Program-made: the position numbers and the translations under genes
Notes under the pieces: generated by a model
The model's database searches: none
The model's input: only the letters and a program-made list of their open reading frames with translations
Told to the model about the DNA's origin: nothing
In this document: piece after piece, positions 1 through 15,884 of the stretch
Position numbering within the stretch: position 1 is the stretch's first letter
How the letters are laid out: the number at the start of each line of letters is the position of its first letter
Assembly (NCBI RefSeq): GCF_964204865.1
Contig: NC_135263.1
Coordinates: 10,957,426 to 11,021,425, forward strand
Direction of reading: 5' to 3'
DNA from: Styela clava
Taxonomy: Eukaryota; Chordata; Ascidiacea; Stolidobranchia; Styelidae
Length of the DNA: 64,000 bases

Positions 1-304
1 TATTTTGGATTTTTAACCGTTAAAAATGTCGCGACTAAAATTAAGTTTTTTAATTAATAAAAGTTTTAAGTAATATTGTGATATAATTTTAAGATTATAA
101 GTTGAAATTCTTTTTTTTTTTTTGACAAAATAAAATTCATCCATTTGGGGAAATTTCTTCCAGCCATGAAGGCAAAGTTTCTTAAAAGCTTCTATGACGT
201 AATAAAAGATATGGTAATTATTTCCAAACAATTAGAATATCGCATCAAAAATAAAATTCAATTAATTTTAAATAAAAATTCACTATATTGGCGAAGTGTT
301 GACG
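1..304. other. Left edge, upstream of HIPK-like kinase
   Basis: AT-rich sequence with no convincing exon. An in-frame stop lies a few codons upstream of the ATG at 305. A possible splice acceptor (gatgcag at 304-310) means more N-terminal exons could lie left of the window. Confidence 0.4.
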
Positions 305-4033
<3,729 letters not shown>

Positions 4034-4286
4034 AATACTTTCCGTTTAATCATAACTACGACCGCGTTCAAGCACCAGAAGCAGCACGATATTTTATATC
4101 CAGTGAATTTTTATCCGGCCATTACAATTTCAATGAACATAAATTTTCAAATAAAATACAAAATGGGGTGTTACTTGTACCAGATTTACGCCGATTGGTA
4201 TTGGATATGACAAATAATGTGTGTCGTAGTTATTTTGGCGAGTGAGTATTATTCGATGTTAATTGCAAGTCCACAAACGTCGGGCC

Positions 4287-4384
4287 TCCAGAAGTATGTG
4301 CACCAAGATGGTACACAACCTGAACATAGTATGTGTACCAGGTTAGGGTTTAGGCTGTGCGCCATATTATACACATACTTCGGA
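4287..4384. mobile_element. Short MITE, GTGCACCAAGATGG family, copy 1
   Basis: Arms CCAGAAGTATGTG (about 4288-4300) and CACATACTTCGG (about 4372-4383) are inverted repeats. Between them are GTGCACCAAGATGG, ACCAGGTTAGGG and TGTGCGCCAT. The same words recur near 50166, 56204 and 59541, and a longer relative lies at 20117 and 33895, so this is a dispersed family. Confidence 0.6.
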
Positions 4385-4729
4385 AACGCCCAAACGTCTA
4401 TGGACAATATACCAGAATAGGGTGTCAAAGATAAATGCGATTAGAACATTCACAACAAAGACATACTAAAACCTCAGTTAGGTTGGAATGTAAAACACCG
4501 GTATGGTTACCTTACTCCTGATTTAAGAGTGGGACTCGCTGTTATTTTTCAACAAAAGATCGGGCTTTGCCATTCCATATTTGCACAATCTGGCAACTCA
4601 AGCTGACCTCTGCACTTACCATGCAATGTTTATTAGGTTGTCGCCTAGAGTCGAAATCTATTAGGTTTCTTGAAATATATCAGTATGAAAAGTAAATTTA
4701 TAATTCTCAGATCAAAAATCTACAGAGAC

Positions 4730-5190
4730 GAACGGTAATTAGTAGAGAAGTGTGGCGATAAAACTTGCCACGGGCGCATGCATCCAACTGTATCTTTAAC
4801 TGCATCGACTTGTTGTTTACTTACTAAACATCAAAGTGACTATTTGCTTAAGATTGGCTAATCAATAAGATGTAAATGTGACGTAACAATGGACATTTTA
4901 GCGGCCTCCCAGACACTTTTGTCACTCAGATAGATTTTCAAGCATGCATGGTTGTAAACATTACCTCGTATTTGCGTTGATGCACGCTATTTGTTAGTTG
5001 TGCATATCTACAAATAGCTGTGATAGACTAGGCTTACTGAAATTTTCTATCGTTGTTTTTAAATGATAGGTTGTTGAATATTGTGAATGAAATTGATCGT
5101 TTGAAACACTCGCGAAACTTCTTTTTAAATGAGCACCAAAAATGTTATGGTAAAGAATAGGTAGAATTTCCCCGAGGTCAAAGATCGTGG
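4730..5190. repeat. Dispersed repeat, copy A (inverted partner at 32.54-33.03 kb)
   Basis: Read on the minus strand this matches 32540-33030 in the same order of blocks: GACCTCGGGGAAATTCT, TTTACCAT, GTTTCAAACGATC, TAGTCTATCACAGCTATTT, GAGGTAATGTTTACAA, GCTTGAAAATCT and CATTGTTACGTCAC. The copies differ by scattered substitutions and indels. Termini were not resolved, so the class is unknown. Confidence 0.6.
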
Positions 5191-6360
5191 AAACATCCAT
5201 TGTAGAGGCACGTTGGTATGTCTCGAAAAAATCTCTGGGCGTACAAGTTTAATTACGATTATGCTTTACTTCTGGAACTCGTTCTTGGCACGTTTCAGGT
5301 TTATCGTTTTAACGTTTTGAACCACGTGTTTTGATTTGCTATTGACCTTTGTACGCACACAACTTTAATGCATTCACTCGTGCTGCTGAGAGGGCTGGTA
5401 CGTTCGAATCTTGTGTAGGCGAGAGAATTGTGGGTACGCTCCTCGCGCAAGTGCTGGTCGGTTACGACCGCCACCCAAATAAAGCGACCAACCAACTTGC
5501 TTTTGCCAAGACTGATGTCGAGAACACGTGACTAGCCGAATGACAACATGTTCTTATAGGCTTTCTCTGCTGAAACGAGTGTGAAAAAATAACCAATCCT
5601 ATTTTAAAAACGGATGAGGAAGTCGTTCTGCAAACACTAGTATTTGGAGACTACAACGAAAGACGGGTGTCCTAAATATCTGGTGTCTATATATGGACAC
5701 ACATTTTAGTGACATCCCCTAAAGACAACAACACATTGATTGTGCCTTTAGTTCCATTCCAATATATAAAATTCTGTGTCATTCCTGGCATAGGGATTTA
5801 CATAACGTGGCACGTGACCTCAAGAGAATTTGTTTATGATAATCAAAGTACACCACAATCAGACCGCACTGTCCGCAGCTAATTGAATAATAGCATTGTT
5901 GCTTATATACTTTTTCTATGGCTGAACTATCAAATAATAGAGTCCAGGCAACCGGAACTGCTGGTTTCTATATCAACATTGGTGAAGCAATTATAAAATG
6001 GATGCAAAATCTCTGCTCCAAGATGCTCTTTAATATCAGAAGCACAGAGGAACTCCTCATATAAAAATAGAAAAACCCCTAGAATATCTCATTATTAAGT
6101 ACAGTACATCCTCCCTAGAGTTTATGTTATGTGACCATTTTACCTGTATGAGAAAAATCTTCTCTTGTATACATCAGTACTTGGTTTCAAACTATTATTT
6201 TGTCTTTACCATCACTCATGCTGTTTTTCAATGATTGCAGTATTAAAATTCATGCAGCCTTCATATAATTTGGACCCCAGACATTTAGAACTGGAACTGA
6301 ACAATCCAGCAAGGCTGCACTTTGCTCTTAATCGATGAAATTTGTTTCATTTATTCATCA

Positions 6361-7022
<662 letters not shown>

Positions 7023-7404
7023 GACAGAAATTTACAAAGAAATTATAAAGTATATAAATATTTTATCTGGATAAATATAAGATATCATCTTCAATGCCAT
7101 TTTGTGGCATAATTTAGGACTTAAATAACTTTATTTCTACAATGGGAAACAAGCATGGCAGAAAAAGGGTTCAATTGGACTAACTATAACACAATCAAGC
7201 ATTTTTCACTGTTCGTCAAGTAAACAAAATTCAAAATAGAAAATCCAATAAAAAATTCTGCATGCAAAAAAATGAATGTAATGTAGTTCTAAACTGATAC
7301 CATACATCTTTCACAAAATTGCTATATTTGTGAGGTAGTTTTCCACTGAGAAGACCTGTCCCACCAGTACTGTAATTTATGAAATATCCAACATGCAGAA
7401 TACT
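7023..7404. other. Short intergenic gap, RDH 3' end to POLR2D 5' end
   Basis: About 380 bp that must hold the POLR2D promoter and the RDH 3' UTR and terminator, since both genes are on the minus strand. No clear TATA box or repeat is seen. Confidence 0.5.
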
Positions 7405-8460
7405 TTAATCGCTTTTTGCAAAATAATCTTCTTCTTTAGTTAATCCAGTCATTTGTTCACATACTTTCCAAAGTTTCAGACCAGTTTCTGAATCTGTTGC
7501 AACTGCTTTTAATTGTCTCATCCTCATATTTGAGAAATACCCTCCACTTTTTTCCTTGAGTCCTTTTTGAAGGCAACAGTACAAAATGGTTTGGCAGCCA
7601 TAAAAAAGTGGACGCATGAAGCAAGCTTTTAGTATCAAGTGGCCAACCTTCATCAAGGTATTATGGATTGCTCCTGTACCAAGTTCACTGGCAATCACAC
7701 CAGGATGAAGAGCATAGGTTGATATAGAACTGTTTTCTGGATCCTCGGATCTCAGTCTTTTATTCAGTTCTGTTGTAAAATATACATTCATCAATTTTGT
7801 ATTTGAATATTGTTGAATTATCTGCTGATAAGGGCTTTCCTTGGTAAGTCCTAAATTTATATTACCAAAGTCAATTTTTCCAATTGTATATAAATCAGCA
7901 CTGACATTTACTATTCGAACATGTTGGGAATCTGATGAACTTTTCAAAAGTGGAATTAAAAGATTAGTTAAAAGAAAAGGTCCGAGTTGATTTGTTGCTA
8001 AAATAATATCATTCCCATCATTTGTCATTCCAGGAACAGCAACACCTGCATTGTTTATTAAAATGTCCAGCCTAGGTTCTGTATCAATGAAATTCCTCAC
8101 AAATCTTCTTACATCCGCAAAATCTGATAAATCCAGCTTCATGTAGTGCACCATATCGTTTCCACTCTGGCTCTTGATATCAAAAATAGCTTCTGACGCA
8201 CGCTGTTCATTTCTACTGGCGATAATTACCCGTGCCTTGCGTTTTGCAAGTTGTAGAGCTGTCTCTTTTCCTATTCCATAACTTCCACCGGTAATAAGGA
8301 CAGTTTTTCCGTCAATTTCCAAATCATTCTTGAATACGGGTCCTGTTTTGACAAACTTCATCCACGCATAAGTTATGATAATGAGTAAACAACTCAGCGC
8401 TACCAATAGACCACCATCCATTGCATTCGGGAATCCATATAGGCCGCGAGCCGAGGCCAT
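7405..8460 (-). CDS. Retinol dehydrogenase-like SDR, membrane-anchored, single exon
   Basis: 351 residues without introns. An N-terminal membrane segment (about residues 17-34) is followed by a short-chain dehydrogenase fold: cofactor motif TGGSYGIG at 57-64, NNAG at 136-139, catalytic Ser187 in RIVNVSAD and YSNTK (Tyr218, Lys222). Arg83 in ASRN after the second strand suggests NADP(H) preference. Spacing and the C-terminal HPGVIASELG block fit the RDH11/12/13/14 group, which interconverts retinal and retinol on ER or mitochondrial membranes; other carbonyl substrates are possible. The exact paralogue cannot be fixed. The start MASARGLYG is supported because this start region is repeated at 10.9 and 16.9 kb. 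Vertebrate RDH11-14 genes have introns, so the intronless state is notable. Confidence 0.9.
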   Translation of the reverse strand: MASARGLYGFPNAMDGGLLVALSCLLIIITYAWMKFVKTGPVFKNDLEIDGKTVLITGGSYGIGKETALQLAKRKARVIIASRNEQRASEAIFDIKSQSGNDMVHYMKLDLSDFADVRRFVRNFIDTEPRLDILINNAGVAVPGMTNDGNDIILATNQLGPFLLTNLLIPLLKSSSDSQHVRIVNVSADLYTIGKIDFGNINLGLTKESPYQQIIQQYSNTKLMNVYFTTELNKRLRSEDPENSSISTYALHPGVIASELGTGAIHNTLMKVGHLILKACFMRPLFYGCQTILYCCLQKGLKEKSGGYFSNMRMRQLKAVATDSETGLKLWKVCEQMTGLTKEEDYFAKSD

Positions 8461-8850
8461 TTATCTTTCAGTTTCGTAGCGCACATCAGGTAACTACCTG
8501 AAAATGATTTTAAAATGTTCCTTAGAAATTTAGTAACAAATATTGCCTTGTTCCCACTTCCAAAAGTTGCACGTTTTACAGAAAAGACGCTTTTACTACA
8601 ATAAATATGTGTTACCATCTGTCCTATTTTCTCTGCTTTTCCGGTATCATGGGCCAATGAACGCAGACTTCTGCACGACGTAACAGTCAAGTTAGTCAGC
8701 TGTAGGTGGATCCCCAGTGGTCGGATGAATATCAGATGTACTCAACTGCTCGCTTTTGCGTTGAGTAGCCTTTCCATAGTTTTTTTCAGTTACCGGTAAT
8801 ATTAGTCCAGTTATTCTAAGGAGGTGTTGAAAAGTATAGGTAAGATATTA
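8461..8850 (-). promoter_or_regulatory. RDH 5' flank and UTR, source of inverted duplicates
   Basis: This is the sequence immediately upstream of the RDH start. It is closely matched, in the opposite orientation, by 11050-11163 joined to 16699-16935, and in part by 10901-10974. Shared words include ACGT(C)GTGCAGAAGT, GTAGTAAAAGCGTCTTTTC and GATGTGCGCTACGAAACT. The ATG is at its end, so it should include promoter and 5' UTR. A frame open from 8690 overlaps the RDH start and is also open in the copy at 16.7 kb, but the copies are too similar for that to show coding selection. Confidence 0.45.
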
Positions 8851-10900
8851 AACACTTGTATATCCTTGCCATAAATAGCAATTTTAGTTGAGCACTAGCT
8901 CATAAGACGTTGTTAAATAGGTACCGTACGGTGCGGTAACTCCAAGGAAGGCTAGACCTAGAATAATATGTCACAAACAACGATATTTTCTGGCTTGCAT
9001 GAAATGTTTATGATTAATTTAATGACTCTTCTTGACTATTCAGCAGACTTATACTACTATATAGGCCACAGCATATTTGGAAATAGAAATGAATGGCTGT
9101 TTCTGTAATGCACGGTTGTGTGAAAGAGAAGAAATTAATCAATTTTACTAATGTCGGTTGGTCTAAATCTAAATTCATAGAGTCGACAAGAACCTGGGAA
9201 GCAATGATAAGTTATGCCGGAGTGGAAAGAAAGGTAGCATTGGAAATGATTGAGAGGTGAGAAATGAAGTTGTAGACAAACAGTTGATGTTTCAAAATAT
9301 AGTCTATAGTCCATACTCATACTGTCATAGGACATTTCAGACTGTGATATATCAAAATTTAGTGTAGATATAGTCTAGTAATGGTATGCAAACACTGCTG
9401 GACTGTAGAACATGCAATGAGCATATATACGCTCATTTAGTACATCAGATAAAATGCATTATGTATTCAAGGTATTAGTTAGTATTTAGGGGTATTTTTA
9501 AAATCATGCTGCTCCAAATATTATTTTCTTCCTTATTTTAGATACTGTACTACAAAAGAAAACGGCAATGTTCCACCAATCCGACCTAACGCAGGCTCTG
9601 ATCCCTGCTGCTATCAGTGCTATAAAATGGATTAAACAAGAAGTCTTGAAGCTTAAAGGTATATGAGAATCATAATAGTTGCAAACAGCTTAGATGGGCT
9701 ATTCATATTGAAATACTTTAGCACTTTTCTGCAATTGGAACTGCCCATCAAATTCATGTTGGAGACTTCATTGAGATTTTCAATTCATTTTTTTCCCTCG
9801 ACTATGAAGATCTTTTGAGGTTAACGAGGTATTAATAAATAAAGCTGAGGAATTTGAAGAGGATATGAAGAATGTAAATGATACCAGGGCACGTCTATTT
9901 AACACTGTCAAACATAAGGATTATACTCTCCACCCAACAATGATTCACTGAAGAAGCATGTGGCCCTCAAATCAGTTCTTGAGTTGGCAAACTGCAAAGA
10001 AAAATAGTCAAAATAATTTATGAAAGTGTGGCAAAATCAACTTAAATTGCACAGATTTTTGTTTTTGTATTGACTGCAGAAATCACAGTACACCTATAGA
10101 GGAAAAGTCGAATTTTGAGATAGTGGATTTCGAAAACAATTCAGAAGAAAGTGAATTAGATATTACAGTTGATTTAATAAGTATCATACATTTGTTTTTT
10201 TTTTCGGACATTTGTTAGTGTCGTAGTCCTGTTTCTAGAAATATTATTGCCTTTGTTCAAATACATAACCACATAAACTAAAAAAAGATTAATTGTAAAT
10301 TGTAATATTTCTGTTCACTATGTTATGTACATATTGTACATTCATTTAATTTTCTTGACTTTTGCGGTAAATTTCTAAGTGAGAAATAACTGATTTATTT
10401 GTGTTTTCGTGCTCACGATGTTAATTTGTGACTTCATTGCTTAAAAATAAATACGTTTGATACTTGATAGCTTCTATAAAATGGATGTAGCTTTTTATGC
10501 TGTTCTTGTTGTAAACTGCTTGTGGTTATTACATAAAATTTATTCTCAAATGTGAATCAGCGTTGTTGGTGTCGCTGCTTTCGAGGTCACTCCCGACTCC
10601 TGTCACACAATTAAAGTATTTTTTGTTGTTGGTTACATGTATGCCATATTTTTCGTAATCTACCTAATAAATTATGATTGACTGAGGAAGTCCGATTTTG
10701 GTCAGGCAAAACATTACAGGAATACATTTGTGTTAGTGTGCTGTAGGGCTCTCGAATTGTATAGTTCTTATGTATGCGTTGTAAACTTATGGTTATTGAA
10801 TTTCCGGGAACCTCTTATATTCAATTTCGCACCAGGATTGTGGAACAAGCTGTAATGCGTTCATTATGTTCGTTTTCACACAAAACTGAAGAATTTATTT
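8851..10900. other. Intergenic, mostly featureless
   Basis: No gene is established. Two exon-like open segments lie on the plus strand: 9542-9659, with a pyrimidine-rich acceptor and an AAAG/gtatat donor, and about 9820-9952, reading a helical stretch NKAEEFEEDMKNVNDTRARL. Their phases do not join cleanly, so they look like decayed gene or transposon remnants. Confidence 0.3.
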
Positions 10901-10974
10901 AGTTACCAGATGTGCGCTACGAAACTCATTTTCTGGGCGTTTTCATGGTTTCGTCTCACGGCCCATATCCGTGG
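10901..10974 (+). pseudogene. RDH start-region fragment, copy 2
   Basis: Matches the RDH 5' UTR and start codon region: TTACC(A/T)GATGTGCGCTACGAAACT, then an ATG reading MVSSHGPYP against MASARGLYG in RDH. It shares CATTTTCT.GGCGTTTT with the copy at 16.9 kb but not with the functional gene, so the two copies are closer to each other. No RDH coding sequence follows; a TGGTAAGG donor-like site comes directly after. Confidence 0.55.
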
Positions 10975-11049
10975 TAAGGATCTACAAGTGTTTAATAATT
11001 TACTTATACATTTTTCAACAACGTCTTAGCATAACTTAACTAATAATAA

Positions 11050-11163
11050 CTAAACAGGGCTATGGAAAGCCTGCCCAACTCAGCGCAAGGTCGAGCAGAA
11101 ATAACTAATATTCATCCGCTCGCTAACAGCTGGTTTAATTCAATTGTTACGTCATGCAGAAGT
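11050..11163 (+). pseudogene. RDH 5'-flank duplicate, left part (cut by retrotransposon)
   Basis: Matches the minus strand of about 8690-8800 in order: GCTATGGAAAGCCTG, TCGAGCAG, ATATTCATCCG, ACAGCTG and GTTACGTCATGCAGAAGT. The match stops exactly at the LTR and resumes at 16699 after it, which shows the pre-insertion allele. Confidence 0.65.
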
Positions 11164-11977
11164 TGTAGAGTTAAGAGGTTCTACAGGTCCTATTTCTGAT
11201 TATTGGGCTGTCTTGTCAATCTACTTCCGTAGCTAACTCTCGACACAGTAGTAACGCACACATAAACACATCCAACTTGTATGAAAGAACTTGTAATGAA
11301 AGTATATTTACAGTATATACAAGTCACAGTCCAGTAAAATTCCACAATCAGGTTAAAAGTTCCACAGTAGATAGATAAATTTCCACAGCAAGTATAACGG
11401 CAGTGTAACACAGTGAATGTCAAAACTTGATGTCTGTATGTAAATGTATTGTATGTGTATTGTATGATGTGTTGTATGATGTGGTTACAATATATTTGTG
11501 TCTCCAGCCCAACAACAGTACTTAAATTTAGCTACAAGACACAAAAACAATAAAAGAGTATAATTAGCCTTCGACATACAACTCAATTAGAACCTATATT
11601 ACTAAATAACCCTAAACATCCTAACAATCCTAAATTAGCATAATCAAAACCCTACAATTTGCAACTCAATGCCGCAAAGTAATCGCAGCTACTAACAAAG
11701 AAATTCATGTGACCAGGCCTCATTGCACTGTCTCCCACACTAATAAATAGGACATTTAGTATAATACAATAAGAAAAACAAGGGCATGAATACAAATCAG
11801 CTGATATAAGAGAGTATTGCACCATCATTGCCAAGACTTCAAACTTTCTCTCGGTCAGTGACGCTTAATATAAATAAACAAATAAATAAACGAGAGCAAG
11901 TCTGAACATGTTTATCGGGACCAGAATAACTAAAACTAATAGGTTAGTTCACGAAAGTTAAATTTCTGCCTGTAACA
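11164..11977 (-). repeat. 3' LTR of BEL/Pao element
   Basis: 814 bp, same as 15885-16698 by eye. Short frames inside it appear at the same offset in both LTRs and are not genes. Confidence 0.95.
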
Positions 11978-12115
11978 TTCCGGCCTCTAAGTAACTCTGG
12001 GAAAACAGAGTTAATTATAAATAATTCAAATTACAGGCAACAGGAAATTTCAACTTCAATATTAAACATAATAAAACATGAAATGTTCACTAGTAATTAA
12101 AATTATTAAACAGCT

Positions 12116-15100
12116 TCAAGATGACACTGTAAATAGGTAACTGCATTGTACAATCACCATATTTGGAGCCCTTGAACCATCTTGGCATAGAAACTCTTTT
12201 TCAGGAAGTTGAACCATCCACTTTTTCCATAAATCAATAGCTTTATCAGGTAACTGTTGATCCCAGGTAAAATTCTCTGCACATAATTGTTGAAGTAATC
12301 TCTTCATAGGTAACAAAAAAGGACCCAAAATACCAAGAGGATCAAAAATCTGTGCTTGCATCGCTAACAATCCACGTCTTGTATATGGTTTTTGCTCAAT
12401 ATTGACTTCGAAACGAAATGCATCAGTAGATACATCCCACAGTAAACCCAATGCCTTCTGTGACATATTTTCTTCAAAATTAAAACTTATTGTAGTAGGT
12501 GATCTATCTGCTTCAGAGATAGTTTCCAAAACTTCAGGTTGAGAACTCAAAAACTTAGTAAGATGAAATCCCGAACCATCAAGAAGACAGGACAAATCCT
12601 TTATACGATGAACTGCATCTTCCACGGTTGGCTCTGACCGAAGCAAATCATCGACGTAAAAATTTTCATTAATTGCACTTAAAGTTTCCTTGTCCATGTG
12701 ATCTCGATTGTCGACAGCAACTTTCCTCAGGGCATAACAGCATACACTAGGAGCCCAAGAGCCACCAAAAATGTGAACATTCCAACGATACTCTGCAACT
12801 GGTTGATTGTAATCTCCATCTTGCCACCAAAGGAACCGCAGAGAATCTCTGTCTTCCGGTGCAACCAAAACTTGATGATACATTGCAGAAATATCACCAA
12901 TGATCAGAACTTTCTCTTCGCGACATCTTGTAAGGACACCAAACAAACTACTTGTTTCCGGTGGTCCGCTTAAAACATTGTCATTCAATGATATATCGTT
13001 ACACTTGGCAGACGCGTCAAAAACAATTCGAAATTTTCCTCCAACCCCATGGTGAGGAATATACCATGTATTTTTCTTGTGTATCAAATCTTGGTCTTCA
13101 ATTTTACTAGCATATCCTTTAGAGATGTATTCATCCATCTTGGCTTTATATTTTTCATAATATCCAGAATCTTTGACACAACGTCTCTGTAAATTCTCAA
13201 ATCTTCTTTCAGCAACTTGCTTATTATCAGGCAACTCGATATCAGATGACCTCCATGGAATCTTGACTTGATATCTTCCATTCACTTTACAAATTGAATC
13301 ATTCATGATCTTTAAAGCCTGTTTGTCTTCAATAGATGGTAAAGTGTCAAATCCACTGACATTAGAATCCTTTAATTCATTCCGAAAAGCTTGCTCCATC
13401 TGAACATGCAATTCTTCATTATCCAAATGAATCCAATCAAGATGTTTTACACTTGGTTGATGAAATTTACCATCCGGCCCGAATAATGCCCATCCAAGAC
13501 CAGTATGTACAGCAAATGGCTCTGAATTACTCCCACGTCGCATTCCATAACACGCATGAGCTTCAGGCACATCTACACCAATCAGGACTTCAACTTTTGC
13601 ATTCTTTGCATTTGGAAAATTGATATCTTTCAAGTATTCGTATTTCGCCATCGCACTATTAGACGGTATGTTGCATTCCAAATCCGAGGGAAGATCGTCC
13701 AACACTCGAACTCCATGCATCTGAATAATCCTAGTTTCATTGAGTCCTTGAATATTCAGTGACACTTCAGGACTTGATTTATGTTCAATTTTTCCACCCA
13801 ACGTCTTAATTACGAGTGGGTCGCTGTTGCCATGTAAACCAAGTTTCTTCATAAGCTCAGTTTTTATAATGCTAACATTACTGCCATCATCAATGAATCC
13901 ATATGTGTCGTATGATTGATTATCGGTTCCCCATACTCGCACAGGAACCACCTTTCTTCTTATAAAGGTGGCAGGTTTAACTTCAGTAGCACACAACTGA
14001 GTCGAAGTTACACCGGCCTCATTGGCGGTCGTAGCTCCGGCCTCATTAGACCTCACATCTTGAGGTGATTGCACATCTGTACTACCATTTGGTTTCACTG
14101 AATCAGGCTTCTTATTAACGTGCAACAGTGTGTGATGTCTTCTATTGCAACCTGGTGCTCTACAATGATAATTTGACTTGCACTGGCTTGCAAAATGATC
14201 TGGAAGCAAACAATTGAAACACAACTTGTTCCTGGAAACAATCTCGAACATCTCTTTGGCTTTCCTTTTCTTAAATTCTTCACACCTCCACAACTGATGA
14301 TCAGATTTGCACACAACGCACTCTCGTAGTGGTTTTCTCAACGTGGCATTACTCAACTTAGGATCAGCTGTGGGTGCTTTAGAAGATGACTCTTCAGAAA
14401 TAAGAAATGATGACACACTGCGGTTGCCCCGCTGACTCGGACTGTCAACATATTTCTTTCCTTTATGTGTCTCAAGTGCAAGCTTACCAAATCCAGATCT
14501 ATTCACATTTGAAACTGTCTCCATAAATGTAAGAAGAGTATCAAAATTGACAATATCTCCATTGGTGTACTTCTCATTAGCAATGTGAGCAAATTTCCAT
14601 AAATGTTGTATTGGAAATCTCTTTACAATCTTTCTTAATGTAGTTAAATCATCCAAACTACATCTGGCATCATATTCCTTGAATACAATGAGGCAATTCC
14701 GTGCCTGGGTGACCAATTCATCCCATGCATTAACATCATTTGCCTTTATTGAGGGACCTTCAGTAAGTAATTGCATATGTGCATCAATTATGAGATGCCT
14801 CTGACCATAATTTCGATGCAAAATACTTCGTGCCAGTTCATAACCTCTTTCTGCAGGTAAAGAACCACATGACAATATTGCTTCTTTAGCAGAACCTTCA
14901 CAATTGGAAATCAAACAATTCAATTTCTGAGCAACATCCAATTGACTCGAACCAATAAAAGTATTGAACTCTCGAACAAACTCTGTATATTTAAGAATTT
15001 CTCCTTTAAATGTTGTCATCTTAATATGAGGGAACATCAAACCTTGCTTAATGATATTTGCTACATTCAGCATTCCTCCCTGTAAAGCTTGCGTCAGCTG

Positions 15101-15835
15101 CGCCATCGCATGAACAGTGTGATCCGGCATACCATATTCCATCTTAGCATGGCTTCTTATAGTACCCGGTGACTCAATCTTAATTTCATGGGCTGCTGAC
15201 CTGTTTACAGGTTCAACATTCGGCACTTCAGTGGGAATCAAGCGAATGAGATGCTGATTTGTACTGGCATCAAATCTATGATCATGCATAATATCACTCA
15301 CCAAATTCTTCGCAGGTGATGGAATTTGATTCTCATTTGATATGAATGGAACGTTCGGATCCAACATACATCCTTTGTCATCCTTTGCCATAGGAGTAAA
15401 AATTTGCCGCAAGATTCTATTTGCTTTCTCTGGATCAAAGTCCGACACATTTGATGGTTTCATAGGAGGCGGAAGTGACGTATCAGCCACATCATCTTGA
15501 CTTAATAACTTCAAATGATCAGTAATCGGAGTTGACTTGACAACTTTCTCAGAACTAGATTGAGCCTCAAATCCATAAAATGTTGACCCGTCAACAACTG
15601 AACCTTGTCTTGAATGGCTAGCACTTGACAGCATATCATACTCAATTTGAGCTTCTTCAGCATCTGCTTCGGCTGCTAAAGTTTGAGAATCTAATTCAAG
15701 TTGCTTACGTTTCAACTCAGCTTGCTTCAGAATTTGTTGCTTTCTCAGATTTGCAAGTCGCAATCTCTTCTCTGCCTTTGCTCTTTCAGACATACATGAC
15801 TTAGTAGTTGATCCAGAAACAGTTGACATCTTCAC
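12116..15835 (-). CDS. BEL/Pao gag-protease-RT polyprotein, truncated
   Basis: 1239 residues, uninterrupted. In order: a charged coiled-coil N terminus (AKAEKRLRLANLRKQQILK); a gag-like DUF1759 region around 250-420; Cys/His knuckles around 490-570 (CVVCKSDHQLWRC, CFNCLLPDHFASQC); a DUF1758 aspartic-protease-like segment with FIDDGSNVSII; reverse transcriptase with FRIVFDASAKCND and the catalytic FYVDDLL; and the start of the Pao-type A17 region (FDPLGILGPFLLPMKRLL). The frame ends soon after KKWMVQLPE in a short unrelated tail. RNase H and integrase, which follow in complete elements, are absent, so it could not integrate by itself. Confidence 0.93.
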   Translation of the reverse strand: MKMSTVSGSTTKSCMSERAKAEKRLRLANLRKQQILKQAELKRKQLELDSQTLAAEADAEEAQIEYDMLSSASHSRQGSVVDGSTFYGFEAQSSSEKVVKSTPITDHLKLLSQDDVADTSLPPPMKPSNVSDFDPEKANRILRQIFTPMAKDDKGCMLDPNVPFISNENQIPSPAKNLVSDIMHDHRFDASTNQHLIRLIPTEVPNVEPVNRSAAHEIKIESPGTIRSHAKMEYGMPDHTVHAMAQLTQALQGGMLNVANIIKQGLMFPHIKMTTFKGEILKYTEFVREFNTFIGSSQLDVAQKLNCLISNCEGSAKEAILSCGSLPAERGYELARSILHRNYGQRHLIIDAHMQLLTEGPSIKANDVNAWDELVTQARNCLIVFKEYDARCSLDDLTTLRKIVKRFPIQHLWKFAHIANEKYTNGDIVNFDTLLTFMETVSNVNRSGFGKLALETHKGKKYVDSPSQRGNRSVSSFLISEESSSKAPTADPKLSNATLRKPLRECVVCKSDHQLWRCEEFKKRKAKEMFEIVSRNKLCFNCLLPDHFASQCKSNYHCRAPGCNRRHHTLLHVNKKPDSVKPNGSTDVQSPQDVRSNEAGATTANEAGVTSTQLCATEVKPATFIRRKVVPVRVWGTDNQSYDTYGFIDDGSNVSIIKTELMKKLGLHGNSDPLVIKTLGGKIEHKSSPEVSLNIQGLNETRIIQMHGVRVLDDLPSDLECNIPSNSAMAKYEYLKDINFPNAKNAKVEVLIGVDVPEAHACYGMRRGSNSEPFAVHTGLGWALFGPDGKFHQPSVKHLDWIHLDNEELHVQMEQAFRNELKDSNVSGFDTLPSIEDKQALKIMNDSICKVNGRYQVKIPWRSSDIELPDNKQVAERRFENLQRRCVKDSGYYEKYKAKMDEYISKGYASKIEDQDLIHKKNTWYIPHHGVGGKFRIVFDASAKCNDISLNDNVLSGPPETSSLFGVLTRCREEKVLIIGDISAMYHQVLVAPEDRDSLRFLWWQDGDYNQPVAEYRWNVHIFGGSWAPSVCCYALRKVAVDNRDHMDKETLSAINENFYVDDLLRSEPTVEDAVHRIKDLSCLLDGSGFHLTKFLSSQPEVLETISEADRSPTTISFNFEENMSQKALGLLWDVSTDAFRFEVNIEQKPYTRRGLLAMQAQIFDPLGILGPFLLPMKRLLQQLCAENFTWDQQLPDKAIDLWKKWMVQLPEKEFLCQDGSRAPNMVIVQCSYLFTVSS

Positions 15836-15884
15836 TTGACTTTAAACTTTCAAGACAACAGTCGAGACATATATTGTAACTTAA

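Larger units (their letters stand above)
4034..6360. other. Intergenic, HIPK-like kinase to POLR2D
   Basis: No gene is supported. It holds a small MITE (4287-4384) and a dispersed repeat (about 4730-5190), both listed separately. Short open frames around 5300-5530 resemble nothing and lie on both strands at once. Confidence 0.5.

Noticed and set aside
8400-8690. Separate 96-codon gene overlapping the RDH start
   Set aside because: The frame is also open in the 16.7 kb duplicate, but the two copies are nearly identical DNA, so it proves nothing; more likely RDH 5' UTR.
12698-13762. Plus-strand frames opposite the retrotransposon RT region
   Set aside because: Shadows of the minus-strand gag-pol frame.
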